From assembly GCF_005048225.1 (NCBI RefSeq), contig NZ_SUNI01000005.1, positions 178,584 through 242,583 of the forward strand: 64,000 nt of DNA, written 5' to 3'. The stretch is from Paracoccus gahaiensis (lineage in GTDB: Bacteria > Pseudomonadota > Alphaproteobacteria > Rhodobacterales > Rhodobacteraceae). The notes under the pieces were generated by a model. That model made no database searches and was not told the origin of the DNA. It worked only from the letters and a program-made list of their open reading frames with translations. A program made the translations under genes and the position numbers. This document shows positions 54,988 to 64,000 of this stretch, in pieces (the stretch's first letter is position 1; the number at the start of each line of letters is the position of its first letter).

Positions 54988-55044
54988 TCAGGCCACGGTC
55001 CCCCCGACTGTTCCGAAACGTCTCTCCACTATCACTCTAGACAC
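54988..55044 (-). CDS. Short ORF (18 codons) with an extended Shine-Dalgarno
   Basis: GTG at 55044 opens MSRVIVERRFGTVGGTVA, then TGA. Immediately before it the minus strand reads AAAGGAGGTGGTCC (55059-55046), complementary to the last 14 nt of 16S rRNA with one G-U pair, with a 7-nt spacer. It lies 65 bp beyond the queuosine-transporter stop on the same strand; a structured region and a terminator-like hairpin follow. Either a leader/regulatory peptide or a small protein; no family recognised. This call depends on the SD match rather than on coding statistics. Confidence 0.5.
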   Translation of the reverse strand: MSRVIVERRFGTVGGTVA

Positions 55045-55109
55045 TGGACCACCTCCTTTCAAAAGATTGCTGTACATCTGCAGGCTGACACAGATCCAAA
55101 TTCTGTCAA

Positions 55110-55712
55110 TCAGCTTTCCGCAGTGCGGCGCAACAAATTGCGGACAATTAGCCGGAAGGGCACAAGGGCCAGTAGGGCCAGCGCCAGTTTGACCATCCAG
55201 TCGGCCAGCGCCAGCGACATCCACAGGGGCGCCAGCGGGCCCTGGCCCAGCAGCGGCACGGCCTCGTTCGCCCAGCCTGTATTGGCGTCGGCGGGCAGGA
55301 AAGCCGCGAAGGCGATGCCGAAGAACAGCGCCGTGTCCAGCACCGATCCGACCAGGGTCGAGACCAGCGGCGCCCGCCACCAGCGGCCTTCGCGAAGTGC
55401 ATCGAAAATCGCCACATCGGCCATCTGCGCCACCAGGAAGGCCGTTCCCGAGGCCAGGGCGATGCGCAGGGTCGTGGCCTCGATCCCCGCCGCGACCAGC
55501 GACCACAGCACGCCCGTCACGAATCCCGCCAGCACCACGCGCCGCGCGGCGGGGGCGCCATAGACGCGGTTCATCACGTCGGTGACCAGGAAGGCCAGCG
55601 GATAGGTGAAGGCGCCCCAGGTCAGCCAGGTGGCCACGGTGAACTGGACGAGGATGTTCGAGGCCAGCACGATGGCGGCCATGGCAAGGATGCCGGGCAG
55701 GAAGCGGGTCAT
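55110..55712 (-). CDS. Queuosine precursor transporter (YhhQ/VUT family)
   Basis: A 200-aa membrane protein with six helices of the VUT/YhhQ family. Conserved areas are FTYPLAFLVTDVMNRVYG and FLVAQMADVAIFDALR...STLVGSVLDTALFFG. It imports queuosine precursors (preQ0/preQ1) for tRNA modification. ATG 55712 with conserved N-terminus; an upstream in-frame start is not. No preQ1 riboswitch could be recognised upstream. Confidence 0.88.
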   Translation of the reverse strand: MTRFLPGILAMAAIVLASNILVQFTVATWLTWGAFTYPLAFLVTDVMNRVYGAPAARRVVLAGFVTGVLWSLVAAGIEATTLRIALASGTAFLVAQMADVAIFDALREGRWWRAPLVSTLVGSVLDTALFFGIAFAAFLPADANTGWANEAVPLLGQGPLAPLWMSLALADWMVKLALALLALVPFRLIVRNLLRRTAES

Positions 55713-55800
55713 CGGTGATATCCGTTTTGACAAGGTGGCGGAGGAACTCGGCCCCGTCGCGCGGGGCAACGGGGGCCTTACGCCCGCGCAGGCCGCCTTG

Positions 55801-56715
55801 TCAATTCCGCTGCGCCTGCAGGTCGGTGTCGCGCAGGCGGTATTCCACGATCTCGGTCCGCTGCAGGAACAGGAAGTTGTCGTCCGAGATCATCGTGATC
55901 CGGATGCCCGTCCCGTCATGCCAGACCGAGATGCCTTCCAGGTTGTCGTATTGCAGGGACCGCGTCTCCAGCAGGATCTGATCCTCCTGCAGCACGCCGG
56001 GGGTCAGCTGCATCCGCCGGATGCGCGAGGAAAAGCCCAGGATGCCGCGAAAGTCGCGTTCCAGCAGATAGAGCCAGCCATCGGGGCCGAAATCGGCGCC
56101 CACCGCCAGCCAGCGCGGATCGCGGCGGATCGTGGCATATTCGGTCCAGTCGCCGTCGAAGGCCAGCACGGTGAAGGGCGTGGCCTCGTTGCCCGAGCGT
56201 TCGGGCACGGCGACCATCAGCCCGTCCTGGTCGATGGCCAGCGCCTCCAGCCCGGAATTGACGCCCATGCCGGGCAGCTTGGGCGGGCGGGGCAGGGGGG
56301 TGGCGGCCGCGTCGGGATCGTCATAGCGCGCGACGCGGTCCAGCCCCTCGAAGCTGATCAGGATGCGGCCTTCGGCGTCCAGCGCGATCCCCTCGCTGTC
56401 ACCGATATAGCCCGGGGGCAGGGGGGTGCCCTCGCTGTCCTTCAGATGGGCGCGGCCCGCGACCGCCATGCCGCGCACCAGGCCCTGCGGGTCGCGCTCC
56501 ACCCGGCCCCAGTACAGATGCGCGCGGTCGGTCAGGGCGTGAAAGCCGGTGCCGTCGGGGCTGATCTGGATCGCGGAAAAGCCGCCGAAGCTGGCCTGGG
56601 GTTCCGACCAGACATGGGTGCCCACGTAATCGAGCACCGCGCCCGCGTGAACGGGCGCAGTGGCCAGGGTCGCCCCCAGGGCCAGAGCTAGGGTGCCGAG
56701 GCGACGGTCGAGCAT
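55801..56715 (-). CDS. Exported esterase-like phytase-family beta-propeller protein
   Basis: A 304-aa protein with a signal peptide (MLDRRLGTLALALGATLATAPVHAG) and a propeller of the esterase-like/phytase-like family (PF13449). Typical pieces are FGGFSAIQISPDGTGFHALTDR, GDSEGIALDAEG and SGLEALAIDQDG. Activity unknown; exported to the periplasm. It overlaps the mepA stop by 28 nt and is the last gene of the MFS-mepA-esterase run. Confidence 0.8.
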   Translation of the reverse strand: MLDRRLGTLALALGATLATAPVHAGAVLDYVGTHVWSEPQASFGGFSAIQISPDGTGFHALTDRAHLYWGRVERDPQGLVRGMAVAGRAHLKDSEGTPLPPGYIGDSEGIALDAEGRILISFEGLDRVARYDDPDAAATPLPRPPKLPGMGVNSGLEALAIDQDGLMVAVPERSGNEATPFTVLAFDGDWTEYATIRRDPRWLAVGADFGPDGWLYLLERDFRGILGFSSRIRRMQLTPGVLQEDQILLETRSLQYDNLEGISVWHDGTGIRITMISDDNFLFLQRTEIVEYRLRDTDLQAQRN

Positions 56716-57551
56716 TGCGCGGGCAGGTCGGCCATCCGGTAGGTGCGGGGGTGGCGATAGTTGGGGTCCGGGGTCGAGGGCCGGGCCCGGCTGGGGTCGA
56801 TGCGGATGTTCACCCATTCCTGCGCATCCGCGCAGCCGTCGCCCGCCGGGATCGGCACGGGCGTCTGGCACATCGAGCCGGGGGGGCAGTTCAGGCGGAC
56901 ATGGAAGTGATAGTCGTGGTTGTTGATGGGGCGGATCTTGCGCAGCCAGTCGCGGTTGCCCGTCTCCATCTGGCACATGGCGACCTTGGCGACGGGATCG
57001 ACGAAGATGCGTTCCACCCGCGGATCGCGGGCGGCGGCGCGCATGATCGACATGTGGCCGCCGGTCCAGTTGCCCGACAAAGCCGTGCCCCGGTTCGCCA
57101 CGACCGAGACCGAGGACAGGTTCTCGCGCTGCTGCGGCGACAGCGACAGGGACGCGGGCGGCAGCATCCAGATGTCGGCGTCCAGCCCCAGCTGGTGGCT
57201 GGCATGGCCCGAGGTCATCGGCCCGCCGCGCGGCTGGCTGATGTCGCCGATATAGAGGCCCTGCCAGCCCGCCTGCTGCGCGGCCCGGGACAGGCCGACC
57301 AGAAAGTCGATCATCACCGGATGGCCCCAATGGCGGTCGCGCGACAGGCGCATCGATTGCCAGCTGGGCCCACTGTCGGGCATCTGCACGAAGCCCTGGC
57401 CGCAGCCCTGGGAATAGTTGCCGATCGACACGGCGGGCCCTTGGGACGGGCTGCGGAAGCTGCCGAACACATCCTTGGCAAGCTGTTGTGCCGAGGCGGG
57501 CAGGGCCAGCCCCAGCAGAAGGGCGGCGGCGGTCAGGGTCTTGCGGATCAC
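56688..57551 (-). CDS. mepA: Penicillin-insensitive murein endopeptidase
   Basis: A 287-aa peptidoglycan D,D-endopeptidase (M74). A signal peptide (MIRKTLTAAALLLGLALPASAQ) is followed by the zinc and catalytic blocks SGHASHQLGLDADIW and NNHDYHFHVRL, and conserved cysteines that may form disulfides. Start is GTG 57551, which overlaps the MFS stop as GTGA. It cleaves cross-links in murein. Confidence 0.93.
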   Translation of the reverse strand: MIRKTLTAAALLLGLALPASAQQLAKDVFGSFRSPSQGPAVSIGNYSQGCGQGFVQMPDSGPSWQSMRLSRDRHWGHPVMIDFLVGLSRAAQQAGWQGLYIGDISQPRGGPMTSGHASHQLGLDADIWMLPPASLSLSPQQRENLSSVSVVANRGTALSGNWTGGHMSIMRAAARDPRVERIFVDPVAKVAMCQMETGNRDWLRKIRPINNHDYHFHVRLNCPPGSMCQTPVPIPAGDGCADAQEWVNIRIDPSRARPSTPDPNYRHPRTYRMADLPAQCSTVASAP

Positions 57552-58945
57552 GGGTCGGTTTCTCCTTCCGGGTCGACCCACCCTAGCAGAAGCAGCGCGA
57601 CAAGAAAGATCACGATCAGCGGAAGGAAGCCAAGTCGCTGGCTGCCCGTCAGATCGGTCGTCACCGCGATCAGGAAGGGCGCCAGGAAGGCCGTGGCCTT
57701 GCCCGACAGCGCATAGAGGCCGAAGCCCTCGGTCGCGCGTTCCTCGGTCGTGTGGCGGACCATCATGGTGCGGCTGGCCGATTGCAGTGCGCCGCCCGCC
57801 CCGCCGATCACCGCCCCGCAGGCGAAGAAGATCAGGTCGGGCAGGCGCAGCCCGGCCAGCAGCGGCTCGGCCGGGGCCGGGATGCCGAAGACCGAGGTCC
57901 GGTCCATGCCGACCAGCAGCATGCAGACCGCCGACAGCGCCAGGATGCAGGCCGCGATCACCGCGCGCGGCCCGAAGGCCCGGTCGGCGCGCCCGCCCAG
58001 CCAGCTGATGAACGCGGCCGAGATGGCGCTGACGACGCCGAAGATGCCCGCCAGGAAGACGGGCCAGCCCAGCACCGTGCCCGCATAGACGCCGCCGAAG
58101 CCGTAGAGCGCGTTCAGCGCGTCGCGCGAGAACATCGACGAGGCCAGCCACGCGGCCAGGCTGCGCCGGTGCCGCAGGCTGCGGATCAGCGCCCACAGGT
58201 CGGACAGCGCCGGGCGGATGCGCAGGGGGCGGTGGCCCTCGCGCGGCTCTCGGACCCAGAGGAAGAAGGGGATCATGAAGACCACGTACCAGATCGCCGT
58301 GAAGGGGCCGACGAATCGCGTGCCCTCGCGCGCCGCGGGGTCCAGCCCGAACAGCGGTGGGATCCCCGCCAGCGTGCGCCCGTTCGGCGTCTCGGCGAAC
58401 AGGAGCAGCATCAGCGCCAGCGCCACCACGCCGCCCAGATAGCCGAAGGCATAGCCCGAGCCCGAGATGCGCCCGATCTCGGCGCGCGGCGCCAGCCCGG
58501 GCAGCAGGGCATTGGTGAAGATGGTGGCGAACTCGACCCCGATCAGGCCGATGCCGAACAGCACGATGGCCTGGACCAGCGCCGGATGGCCGCCGTCCCC
58601 GATGCCGGGCGTCAGCGCCCAGAGCCCCGCAGATCCGACCACGTAGATGCCCGAGAAGATCCAGATCCACGGCATCCGCCGCCCCGAACTGTCCGCGATG
58701 GCCCCCAGCACGGGCGCGGCCAGCGCGATGATCGCCCCGCTGATCGCCAGCCCATAGCCCCACAGCGCCTGCGCATGGGCGCCCGCCAGCGTGCTGCTGT
58801 CGCCCATGGCGATGAAATGGCGCTTGGCCACCTCGGCGAAATAGATCGAGAAGATGAAGGTCAGCAGAAGGGTGTGAAAGGGCTGGCTGGCCCAGTCAAA
58901 GAACCACCAGCCCCAGATGCGCCTGCGGTCGATCCTGTCCCTCAT
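57548..58945 (-). CDS. MFS transporter, Atg22/UMF1-like
   Basis: A 465-aa 12-helix transporter of the Atg22-like UMF1 family. It starts MRDRIDRRRIWGWWFFDWASQPFHTLLLTF, a diagnostic N-terminus, with later AVIGGAGGALQSASRTMMVRHT. Eukaryotic Atg22 exports vacuolar amino acids; the bacterial role is unknown. ATG 58945 preferred over an upstream ATG at 58984. The stop overlaps the mepA start. Confidence 0.9.
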   Translation of the reverse strand: MRDRIDRRRIWGWWFFDWASQPFHTLLLTFIFSIYFAEVAKRHFIAMGDSSTLAGAHAQALWGYGLAISGAIIALAAPVLGAIADSSGRRMPWIWIFSGIYVVGSAGLWALTPGIGDGGHPALVQAIVLFGIGLIGVEFATIFTNALLPGLAPRAEIGRISGSGYAFGYLGGVVALALMLLLFAETPNGRTLAGIPPLFGLDPAAREGTRFVGPFTAIWYVVFMIPFFLWVREPREGHRPLRIRPALSDLWALIRSLRHRRSLAAWLASSMFSRDALNALYGFGGVYAGTVLGWPVFLAGIFGVVSAISAAFISWLGGRADRAFGPRAVIAACILALSAVCMLLVGMDRTSVFGIPAPAEPLLAGLRLPDLIFFACGAVIGGAGGALQSASRTMMVRHTTEERATEGFGLYALSGKATAFLAPFLIAVTTDLTGSQRLGFLPLIVIFLVALLLLGWVDPEGETDP

Positions 58946-58999
58946 CACGTCCCCTTCTGGCGCAGCTGCGCGCCGTGGCGACATTTGGTCCGGGGCGCC

Positions 59000-59560
59000 T
59001 CAGAGTGGCAAGTGAAGTTTCGCATCCTCGGGCAGATGGGGCGGCCAGGGGCGCGTGGCATCGGCGGCGATCCAGGCCGCGATCCACTCGGGCAAAGGCG
59101 GGCTTTCGGGGGCATGGCCCAAGGCCTCCATCACCTGGCCCGGGGGCACCATCCCGTCGGGCGAGGTGATGGCCGAGCGGATCAGCACCTGGTTGCAGCA
59201 TTCGCCGCCGCGCCACATCGACTGTTCCATATAGACGAATCGGCGGTCCCAGCCCACCATGCGCGAGATCATCGTGAAGCGCTGGAAGGCCCGGATGCGC
59301 CGGCGGTAGCGGGTCGAGTTGCCCGCGACCGTGATCCCCCAGCCCCGCGCGCGCAGCACCGGGACCAGCCCGGTGCGGCTGGCCAGCGGGATGCGGCCCA
59401 GGTCGAACAGCGTCAGGGTGCGGCCGTTGTTCAGCTCGATCCAGGGGTCCAGGTCCCAGGGCCAGCAGATATGGGTCGAGACATGCGTTCCGGTCGGCGC
59501 AAGGCGGGGCGCATTGCGGAACTTGAGCATCTCCTTGGCGAAGCGGATGAAGGGATACAT
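59000..59560 (-). CDS. Acyl-CoA thioesterase-like (4HBT fold) protein
   Basis: A 186-aa protein of the thioesterase-like superfamily (PF13279). The family region DLDPWIELNNGRTLTLFDLGRI carries the conserved Asn/Asp-type residues of hot-dog thioesterases that hydrolyse acyl-CoA. C-terminus is Pro-rich. Ordinarily cytoplasmic; substrate unknown. ATG 59560. The MFS-mepA-esterase run starts 54 bp further on in the same direction. Confidence 0.82.
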   Translation of the reverse strand: MYPFIRFAKEMLKFRNAPRLAPTGTHVSTHICWPWDLDPWIELNNGRTLTLFDLGRIPLASRTGLVPVLRARGWGITVAGNSTRYRRRIRAFQRFTMISRMVGWDRRFVYMEQSMWRGGECCNQVLIRSAITSPDGMVPPGQVMEALGHAPESPPLPEWIAAWIAADATRPWPPHLPEDAKLHLPL

Positions 59561-59697
59561 GGTCGGGCCTTTCGTTTCGCCCTGACTGGCCGGGGATCAC
59601 GGGGGCGTCAAGTCCAACGCGGCGGCATCGGCTTGCGTCCCCCCGGGCACCCGGCCATAACGGCCCTCATCGCATGCGACATGACGAAGGAGCGAGA

Positions 59698-59990
59698 ATG
59701 GGAACGCTGTACGAAGCCCTGCAACTGATCCTGCAGGTCCTGTGGTTCATCATGATCGTGCATATCATCATGTCCTGGCTGATCAATTTCCAGGTCCTGA
59801 ACCTGCGCCAGCCGCTGGTCGCGCAGATCTGGGACGGGCTGAACCGGCTCTTGGAGCCGATCTATCGCCCGATCCGCCGCATGCTGCCCGATCTGGGGGG
59901 GCTGGATCTGGCCCCGCTGATCGTCTTCATCGTCATCATCATCGCTCAGCGGGCCCTGGCCAACAACGCGGGCTTCTTCTACGGCGTCTG

Positions 59991-59991
<1 letters not shown>
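59698..59991 (+). CDS. YggT-family membrane protein
   Basis: A 97-aa two-helix protein of the YggT/Ycf19 family (family signature LNRLLEPIYRPIRRMLPDLGGLDLAPLIVFI). It lies in the inner membrane and has been linked to osmotic tolerance and cell division in other bacteria. ATG 59698 follows AAGGAGCGAG. Its TGA overlaps the recQ ATG by one base. Confidence 0.9.
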
Positions 59992-62027
<2,036 letters not shown>

Positions 62028-62100
62028 TCCGAAGCCCCGGGCCGGGCAGGGGGGTTGGGTCAACGGAACGTGATGCGTCCGAAGGCTTATGCGCCGCGTG

Positions 62101-62115
62101 CATCATGGCATGATG
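62101..62115. promoter_or_regulatory. Palindromic candidate operator upstream of msrP
   Basis: A perfect 7-bp inverted repeat (CATCATG-G-CATGATG), with flanking arms GCGTG and CACGC extending it imperfectly to 12 bp each side. It is 46 bp before the msrP ATG, where a repressor or activator would bind. No matching regulator is known to me from the sequence. Confidence 0.45.
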
Positions 62116-62161
62116 ACCACGCGCGCCCTCTGGCGTGCCTAGGCCCCGATCGGAGGATATC

Positions 62162-63094
62162 ATGAAACTGAACTGGTCTGACGTCACACCGCACCGGATG
62201 TTCCTGGACAGGCGCAAGTTCATGGCGGCCTCGGTCGCGGGTCTCTCGGTCGCGGGTCTGGCCCTGGCGGGCCGCGCCGGGGCGCAATCCGCGGGCACGA
62301 TGACCGGTGCGCCCTCGCCTTTGTCCACGGACCAGACGCCGAACACCTTCGAGGAAATCACCAACTACAACAATTTCTACGAATTCGGCACCGGCAAGGA
62401 GGACCCCGCCCGCAATGCCCATGCGCTGACCACCGACCCCTGGGCGGTCGAGATCGGCGGCCTGGTCGAGCGCCCCGGCAGCTACGGGGTCGAGGACCTG
62501 GCCCCCGACAACGCGCTGGAGGAACGCATCTACCGGCTGCGCTGCGTCGAGGCCTGGTCGATGGTCATTCCCTGGATCGGCGTGCCTTTGGCCGGCGTGC
62601 TGGACAAGGTCGGCGTGCAGCCCGGCGCGAAATATGTCGAATTCGAGACCCTCGTGCGCCCCGAGGAGATGGTCGGCCAGCGCCGCGCGATCCTCGACTG
62701 GCCCTATCGCGAGGGGCTGCGGCTGGACGAGGCGATGAACCCGCTGACGATTCTGGCCACGGGGCTTTACGACCAGCCCATGCCCAACCAGAACGGCGCG
62801 CCCATCCGGCTGGTGGTGCCGTGGAAATACGGCTTCAAGTCGATCAAATCGGTGGTGCGGATCACCCTGACCGACCGCGAGCCGGTGAACACCTGGAAGC
62901 AGCTGCAGGCCAGCGAATACGGCTTCTATGCCAATGTGAATCCCGAGGTGAACCACCCCCGCTGGAGCCAGGCCACCCACCGGGTGATCGGCGCGGGCCT
63001 GTTCGGGGGCCGCGAGGAGACGCAGATGTTCAACGGCTATGGCGAACAGGTGGCCTCGATGTATGCGGGGATGGACCTGTCGGTGAACTACTGA
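62162..63094 (+). CDS. msrP: Protein-methionine-sulfoxide reductase catalytic subunit (molybdoenzyme)
   Basis: A 310-aa periplasmic molybdenum cofactor enzyme of the sulfite-oxidase fold. A Tat signal (DRRKFMAASVAGLSVAGLALA) and the Moco ligand Cys128 in YRLRCVEAWS are intact. With MsrQ it repairs methionine sulfoxide in periplasmic proteins. ATG 62162 follows GGAGGATATC. The stop overlaps the msrQ start as ATGA. Confidence 0.97.
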   Translation: MKLNWSDVTPHRMFLDRRKFMAASVAGLSVAGLALAGRAGAQSAGTMTGAPSPLSTDQTPNTFEEITNYNNFYEFGTGKEDPARNAHALTTDPWAVEIGGLVERPGSYGVEDLAPDNALEERIYRLRCVEAWSMVIPWIGVPLAGVLDKVGVQPGAKYVEFETLVRPEEMVGQRRAILDWPYREGLRLDEAMNPLTILATGLYDQPMPNQNGAPIRLVVPWKYGFKSIKSVVRITLTDREPVNTWKQLQASEYGFYANVNPEVNHPRWSQATHRVIGAGLFGGREETQMFNGYGEQVASMYAGMDLSVNY

Positions 63095-63714
63095 TGCAGC
63101 GGGCGGTGAATGACGCATTGCGGCGCATTCCGGTCCCGGTGGTCTGGCTGGCGGGGGCGGTGCCCTTCGCGCTGGTGATCTGGGATATCTTCACCGGCGG
63201 CCTGGGCGTCGATCCGGTGGCCGAGATCGAGCATCGCCTGGGCCGCACCGCGCTGTACTTCCTGGCGGGGGGGCTTGCGGTCACGCCCCTGCTGCGGCTG
63301 ACGGGCATCTCGCTGATGCGCTTCCGCCGCGCCCTGGGGGTCATCTGCTTTGCCTATGCGGCGCTGCATGTGGCCACTTGGGTGGTGATGGACATGGCGC
63401 TGCTCTGGGGACAGATGGGCCGCGACATCGTCAAGCGGCCCTATCTGCTGTTCGGCATGGGGGCCTTCCTGATGCTGCTGCCGCTGGCGGTCAGCTCGAA
63501 CAACCTGATGATCCGCAAGATGGGGGGGCAGGCCTGGCGGCAGTTGCACAAGCTGGTCTACCCCGCCGCGCTGCTGGCCGCCCTGCACTGGCTGTGGACG
63601 ATCCGCGTGACCGAGATCACCCCGATCTTCTGGGTGGCGGCCATCGTCCTTCTGCTGGCTCTGCGGCTGGTGATTCGTCGCCCCCTGGCCTGGACCAGAC
63701 CGCGCAGGGCATAA
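63094..63714 (+). CDS. msrQ: Heme-binding membrane subunit of MsrPQ
   Basis: A 206-aa six-helix ferric-reductase-like b-heme protein. Candidate heme ligands are His in AALHVATW, KLHKL-like QLHKLVYPAAL and HWLW. It passes quinol electrons to MsrP. ATG 63094 overlaps the msrP TGA. It ends 69 bp ahead of the rRNA promoter region. Confidence 0.95.
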   Translation: MQRAVNDALRRIPVPVVWLAGAVPFALVIWDIFTGGLGVDPVAEIEHRLGRTALYFLAGGLAVTPLLRLTGISLMRFRRALGVICFAYAALHVATWVVMDMALLWGQMGRDIVKRPYLLFGMGAFLMLLPLAVSSNNLMIRKMGGQAWRQLHKLVYPAALLAALHWLWTIRVTEITPIFWVAAIVLLLALRLVIRRPLAWTRPRRA

Positions 63715-63782
63715 GGTTTCATTCAAAAACAACGCGTTGCGATTTTTCTGACCGACTGACACGGAATTTTCGCAAAACCTGC

Positions 63783-63811
63783 TTGCGCCCATTTCACGTT
63801 CCCCCTAAACA
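63783..63811 (+). promoter_or_regulatory. Candidate rRNA operon promoter
   Basis: TTGCGC and TAAACA are separated by 17 bp, about 190 bp before the window end. The -10 is weak, so this is only the best candidate; the location between msrQ and the rRNA leader makes a promoter here certain in some form. Confidence 0.4.
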
Positions 63812-63952
63812 CCGCTTCACCGAAGGCGGGAACGCTGGAGGGGCCGGGAAGACGGAGCGCTGCGAGGCGCTTTTGAGAGACCGGGGTGAAATTTGGGAAT
63901 GGATGACCGGGTGAGGCGTCGAGTTGGCGCATCGTCCGTGATTTTGGACCTC

Positions 63953-64000
63953 TGCTTTTTGACATTGATGGATATCTGAAGAGATATGCGGGCGGTTCGG
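63953..64000 (+). other. 16S rRNA leader (boxA and processing stem), cut by window edge
   Basis: TGCTTTTTGA (63953-63962) resembles the boxA antitermination element. It is followed by ATATCT-GAAG-AGATAT, a perfect 6-bp hairpin (72-77 and 82-87 of the 639xx block), typical of Rhodobacterales rRNA leaders. The mature 16S gene would begin downstream of the window. Confidence 0.75.

Noticed and set aside
55713..55800. A preQ1 riboswitch before the queuosine-precursor transporter
   Set aside because: No recognisable preQ1-I, II or III core could be found by eye in this short GC-rich region; a covariance-model search would be decisive.
63730..63739. Palindrome CAACGCGTTG after msrQ as a terminator
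   Set aside because: It has no loop-forming space and only a short following T stretch; more likely chance or a part of the rRNA upstream region.

Overview
The window is one contiguous stretch of chromosome from a GC-rich alphaproteobacterium of the Rhodobacteraceae/Paracoccaceae, most likely Paracoccus or a close relative. This rests on family-level resemblance: strong G/C third-position bias, a Rhodobacter-type porin, DUF3035 and DUF3576 lipoproteins beside lspA and leuS, an SDHAF4 protein, an MbfA iron exporter, the msrPQ pair, and an rRNA-operon leader of Rhodobacterales type at the right end. No phage, insertion sequence, CRISPR array or tRNA was seen. Most genes are housekeeping genes in short, tightly packed operons with ATGA/GTGA overlaps.

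Layout. 0-5.3 kb: ExoD-like protein, AEC transporter, then a leftward run of histidine kinase, LuxR-type regulator, DUF2478, TusA and MbfA. 5.4-11.6 kb: fRMsr-type GAF protein, GFA protein, LysE exporter and RluA-type pseudouridine synthase, then TVP38 and MBL proteins, saccharopine dehydrogenase and a secreted sugar dehydrogenase. 11.7-14.7 kb: the most accessory-looking part, with a divergent LysR/DsbA pair, an orphan membrane protein and about 360 bp of relic-like DNA. 14.7-25.4 kb: mutL, an M16 peptidase pair, cytochrome P450, DUF3035-lspA-purH, a 56-aa protein and an RsmB-type methylase, all leftward. 25.4-31.8 kb: SDHAF4, amidase, aminotransferase, ftsK and a degenerate DUF2268 protein. 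31.9-42.7 kb: rhomboid, Trm112, Lon-N and CnoX-like genes, NhaC antiporter, xthA, MFS transporter, glutathionyl-hydroquinone reductase, OmpR-type regulator, ribA, L,D-transpeptidase and YggS. 42.7-54.8 kb: porin, DUF3576, leuS-lptE-holA-flavoprotein, GST, SLT lipoprotein, ModE-like regulator, thiolase and lactate permease. 54.8-64 kb: an 18-codon ORF with an exceptional Shine-Dalgarno sequence, queuosine-precursor transporter, phytase-like esterase, mepA and MFS genes, thioesterase, yggT-recQ, msrPQ and the rRNA promoter/leader.

The most interesting structure lies between and at the edges of genes. A dispersed GC-rich repeat with a (G)GATATTT-like core occurs about seven times; in four places it supplies protein sequence (TusA tail, DUF2268 tail, L,D-transpeptidase tail, an internal segment of a flavoprotein). 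Long homopolymers lie at the start of mutL (C10 on the coding strand) and between the MFS and GST genes (G13). A short ORF downstream of the queuosine transporter has a 14-nt match to the 16S rRNA 3' end and is followed by a structured, terminator-ended RNA. A long imperfect palindrome sits just upstream of msrP.
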